DNA from: Bacteroidales bacterium | Lineage (GTDB): Bacteria; Bacteroidota; Bacteroidia; Bacteroidales; VadinHA17 | Direction of reading: 5' to 3' | Length of the DNA: 64,000 nucleotides | Assembly: GCA_021738535.1 (NCBI GenBank) | Contig: JAIPBU010000015.1 | Span: forward strand, 1 to 64,000 | Shown here: piece by piece, positions 62,877-64,000 of the stretch | How the letters are laid out: the number at the start of each line of letters is the position of its first letter | Numbering within the stretch: the stretch's first letter is position 1 | Notes under the pieces: model-generated | The model's database searches: none | Told to the model about the DNA's origin: nothing | The model's input: only the letters and a program-made list of their open reading frames with translations | Made by a program: the position numbers and the translations under genes

Positions 62877-64000
62877 TTAGAATCCCCACCTGAACTTTAC
62901 CCACAGCTCATCGCCAAGGTCCCACCACCTGTTAACGGTAGCCCTGGCAAAGTCGTTTGAATAACGCGTGAGATATTCGCGGGCAAGCATCGGGTCTTCC
63001 TTATATAGTTCAGCGGCTTTCTGTTCTACAAAATCCACTTCATCAAATGCCTTGTTCTCGTACTCCATAACAACAGGCTTGATAACCTTCTGTCCTTCTC
63101 CCCAGTTAACCATTGCCAGCCTGTTGGCTCTCCTGAATGCCCACATGGCAGACTCAGTGCTGAAGTGATCCTGTCCGCATACGTAGAAGCTTTCGGGCAG
63201 ACTCAGGTTACCGGCGTAAATGGGAATGCGGGGACTTAACTGTGGTACATCAAGGCCAAACCATATCCTTCCACCGATTGCATCAGGCAGCCAGTCGCGC
63301 AGCTGAACAATAAATGAGTAAGCACAATACTGCACAGCAATAGGTCTGTGCCTTTCAACTGCTCCTTCTTCAAGGCTGTTCAGCAGGTTGCGCATATCCC
63401 TTCCCATCCATGGGTGGGCAGCGGGACTAACAATAGTGTCGGTTACTACATTACCATCTTCATCCCTGCTCCTTTGCGCCACCTTCAGGTTTCTGATCAT
63501 CTCCCAGTCGGTGCCGTCATAGGTAGTGCGGTACAGCTTTAACATGGTTTTAATATCAACCTTTTCCTCCGGCTTAACGGAGAATGGCAATTCATCATCA
63601 TCATATCCGAGTCCGAGCGAGGGAGCCAGTGTATTCAGGACAAAATATTCTCTTGAGCTGAAAGGTTTCCTTCCTGAATAAGCTTTCCAGAACTTAAATG
63701 TTTCTTTTCCATCCCAGAAGCCCATTTCTTTTGCCACCTCGTAAACATTGTCAGATGCCATATAGTGATCGCTGTCGTCAAGGTCCAGTTCACCAATCCT
63801 GCATATATTGGCTGATATTCCAACATGATCGTCAGGGATACGCTGGGCTGCCCATACGGCTCCAATATTATCAGGACCTTCTCCCATAATTTCCATCTGC
63901 CATACTTCGTTTTTGTCGGCTATGGTTATACACTCACCGGAATCGCCGTAACCATATTTTTCCAGCAGGTCGCCTATCAGCCTTATGGCATCACGAGCAG
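62877..64000 (-). CDS. C69-family dipeptidase, 5' end outside window
   Basis: This frame is open to the right edge, so the gene starts beyond 64000. The visible 373 residues match the C69 dipeptidase family: VWQMEIMGEGPDNIGAVWAAQ, DDHVGISAN, YSGRKPFSSREYFVLN, AAHPWMGRDM and STESAMWAFRRANRLAMVNW. The N-terminal nucleophile cysteine and export signal would lie outside. The ATG at 63896 is internal, not the start. Its 3' end is 10 bp before the propeller lipoprotein gene, which it probably precedes in one transcript. Confidence 0.88.
   Translation of the reverse strand, partial: ARDAIRLIGDLLEKYGYGDSGECITIADKNEVWQMEIMGEGPDNIGAVWAAQRIPDDHVGISANICRIGELDLDDSDHYMASDNVYEVAKEMGFWDGKETFKFWKAYSGRKPFSSREYFVLNTLAPSLGLGYDDDELPFSVKPEEKVDIKTMLKLYRTTYDGTDWEMIRNLKVAQRSRDEDGNVVTDTIVSPAAHPWMGRDMRNLLNSLEEGAVERHRPIAVQYCAYSFIVQLRDWLPDAIGGRIWFGLDVPQLSPRIPIYAGNLSLPESFYVCGQDHFSTESAMWAFRRANRLAMVNWGEGQKVIKPVVMEYENKAFDEVDFVEQKAAELYKEDPMLAREYLTRYSNDFARATVNRWWDLGDELWVKFRWGF

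Overview
The window reads as chromosomal DNA of a Bacteroidota bacterium, most likely in or near Bacteroidales/Marinilabiliales. The evidence is the mix of families (head-GIN protein, DUF6340 lipoprotein, M56 peptidase fused to carboxypeptidase-regulatory and TonB-C domains, secreted tricorn-like protease, LysRS with a C-terminal extension), the purH-mreBCD-mrdA-rodA order, promoters that fit TTG-N19/21-TAnnTTTG, and the near absence of Shine-Dalgarno sequences. It is mostly housekeeping DNA. I see no insertion sequence, prophage, CRISPR array, rRNA or origin.

Layout. 1-6 kb: trigger factor, tRNA-Leu(UAG), lptB-tatC and recQ. 6-9 kb: an ABC ATPase/permease pair that runs tail to tail into a glycosyltransferase. 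8-15 kb: a minus-strand run patB-like aminotransferase, carA, carB, GNAT, glycosyltransferase. 15-24 kb: a DUF2891 lipoprotein, an unknown lipoprotein, a 1030-residue ABC protein with an unusual N-terminus, rsmA-mgtE and a MacB-like permease. 24-31 kb: purH and the rod-shape and elongasome genes mreB, mreC, mreD, mrdA and rodA. 31-37 kb: an AcpH-like phosphodiesterase, a cyclic-2,3-diphosphoglycerate-synthase-like P-loop protein, gpsA-pgi, a head-GIN protein and an exported superoxide dismutase. 38-46 kb: tricorn-like protease, a D-cysteine desulfhydrase-type PLP enzyme, trpB2 behind a leader-peptide attenuator, DUF6340 and ppk2. 46-56 kb: a YIP1 protein, tRNA-Thr(CGU), a TolQ-like protein opposite a membrane LytTR regulator, a 60-residue membrane protein, a methyltransferase, a sulfotransferase, an outer-membrane protein plus exported caspase pair, a polytopic membrane protein, a Ca/Na exchanger and DUF502. 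56-64 kb: lysS, a BlaI/M56 pair with its own operator-promoter, a beta-propeller lipoprotein and the 3' part of a C69 dipeptidase.

The strongest unlabelled signal is at 43663-43788 (minus strand). A 24-codon open frame carries three consecutive Trp codons, then a terminator hairpin with a T-run, then stand-alone trpB2. A segment of the leader frame can pair with the terminator loop and parts of both arms, with ten pairs and one bulge. This is the arrangement expected for ribosome-mediated tryptophan attenuation, on a single-gene trpB2 unit rather than a trp operon. Other points of note are short-unit tandem repeats in gaps and inside the lysS linker, a dispersed hairpin element after lptB and after the tricorn gene, an 11-bp inverted repeat over the gpsA promoter, and a TerB-like N-terminal region on the ABC protein. 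Family names rest on motifs read by eye; no search was run.
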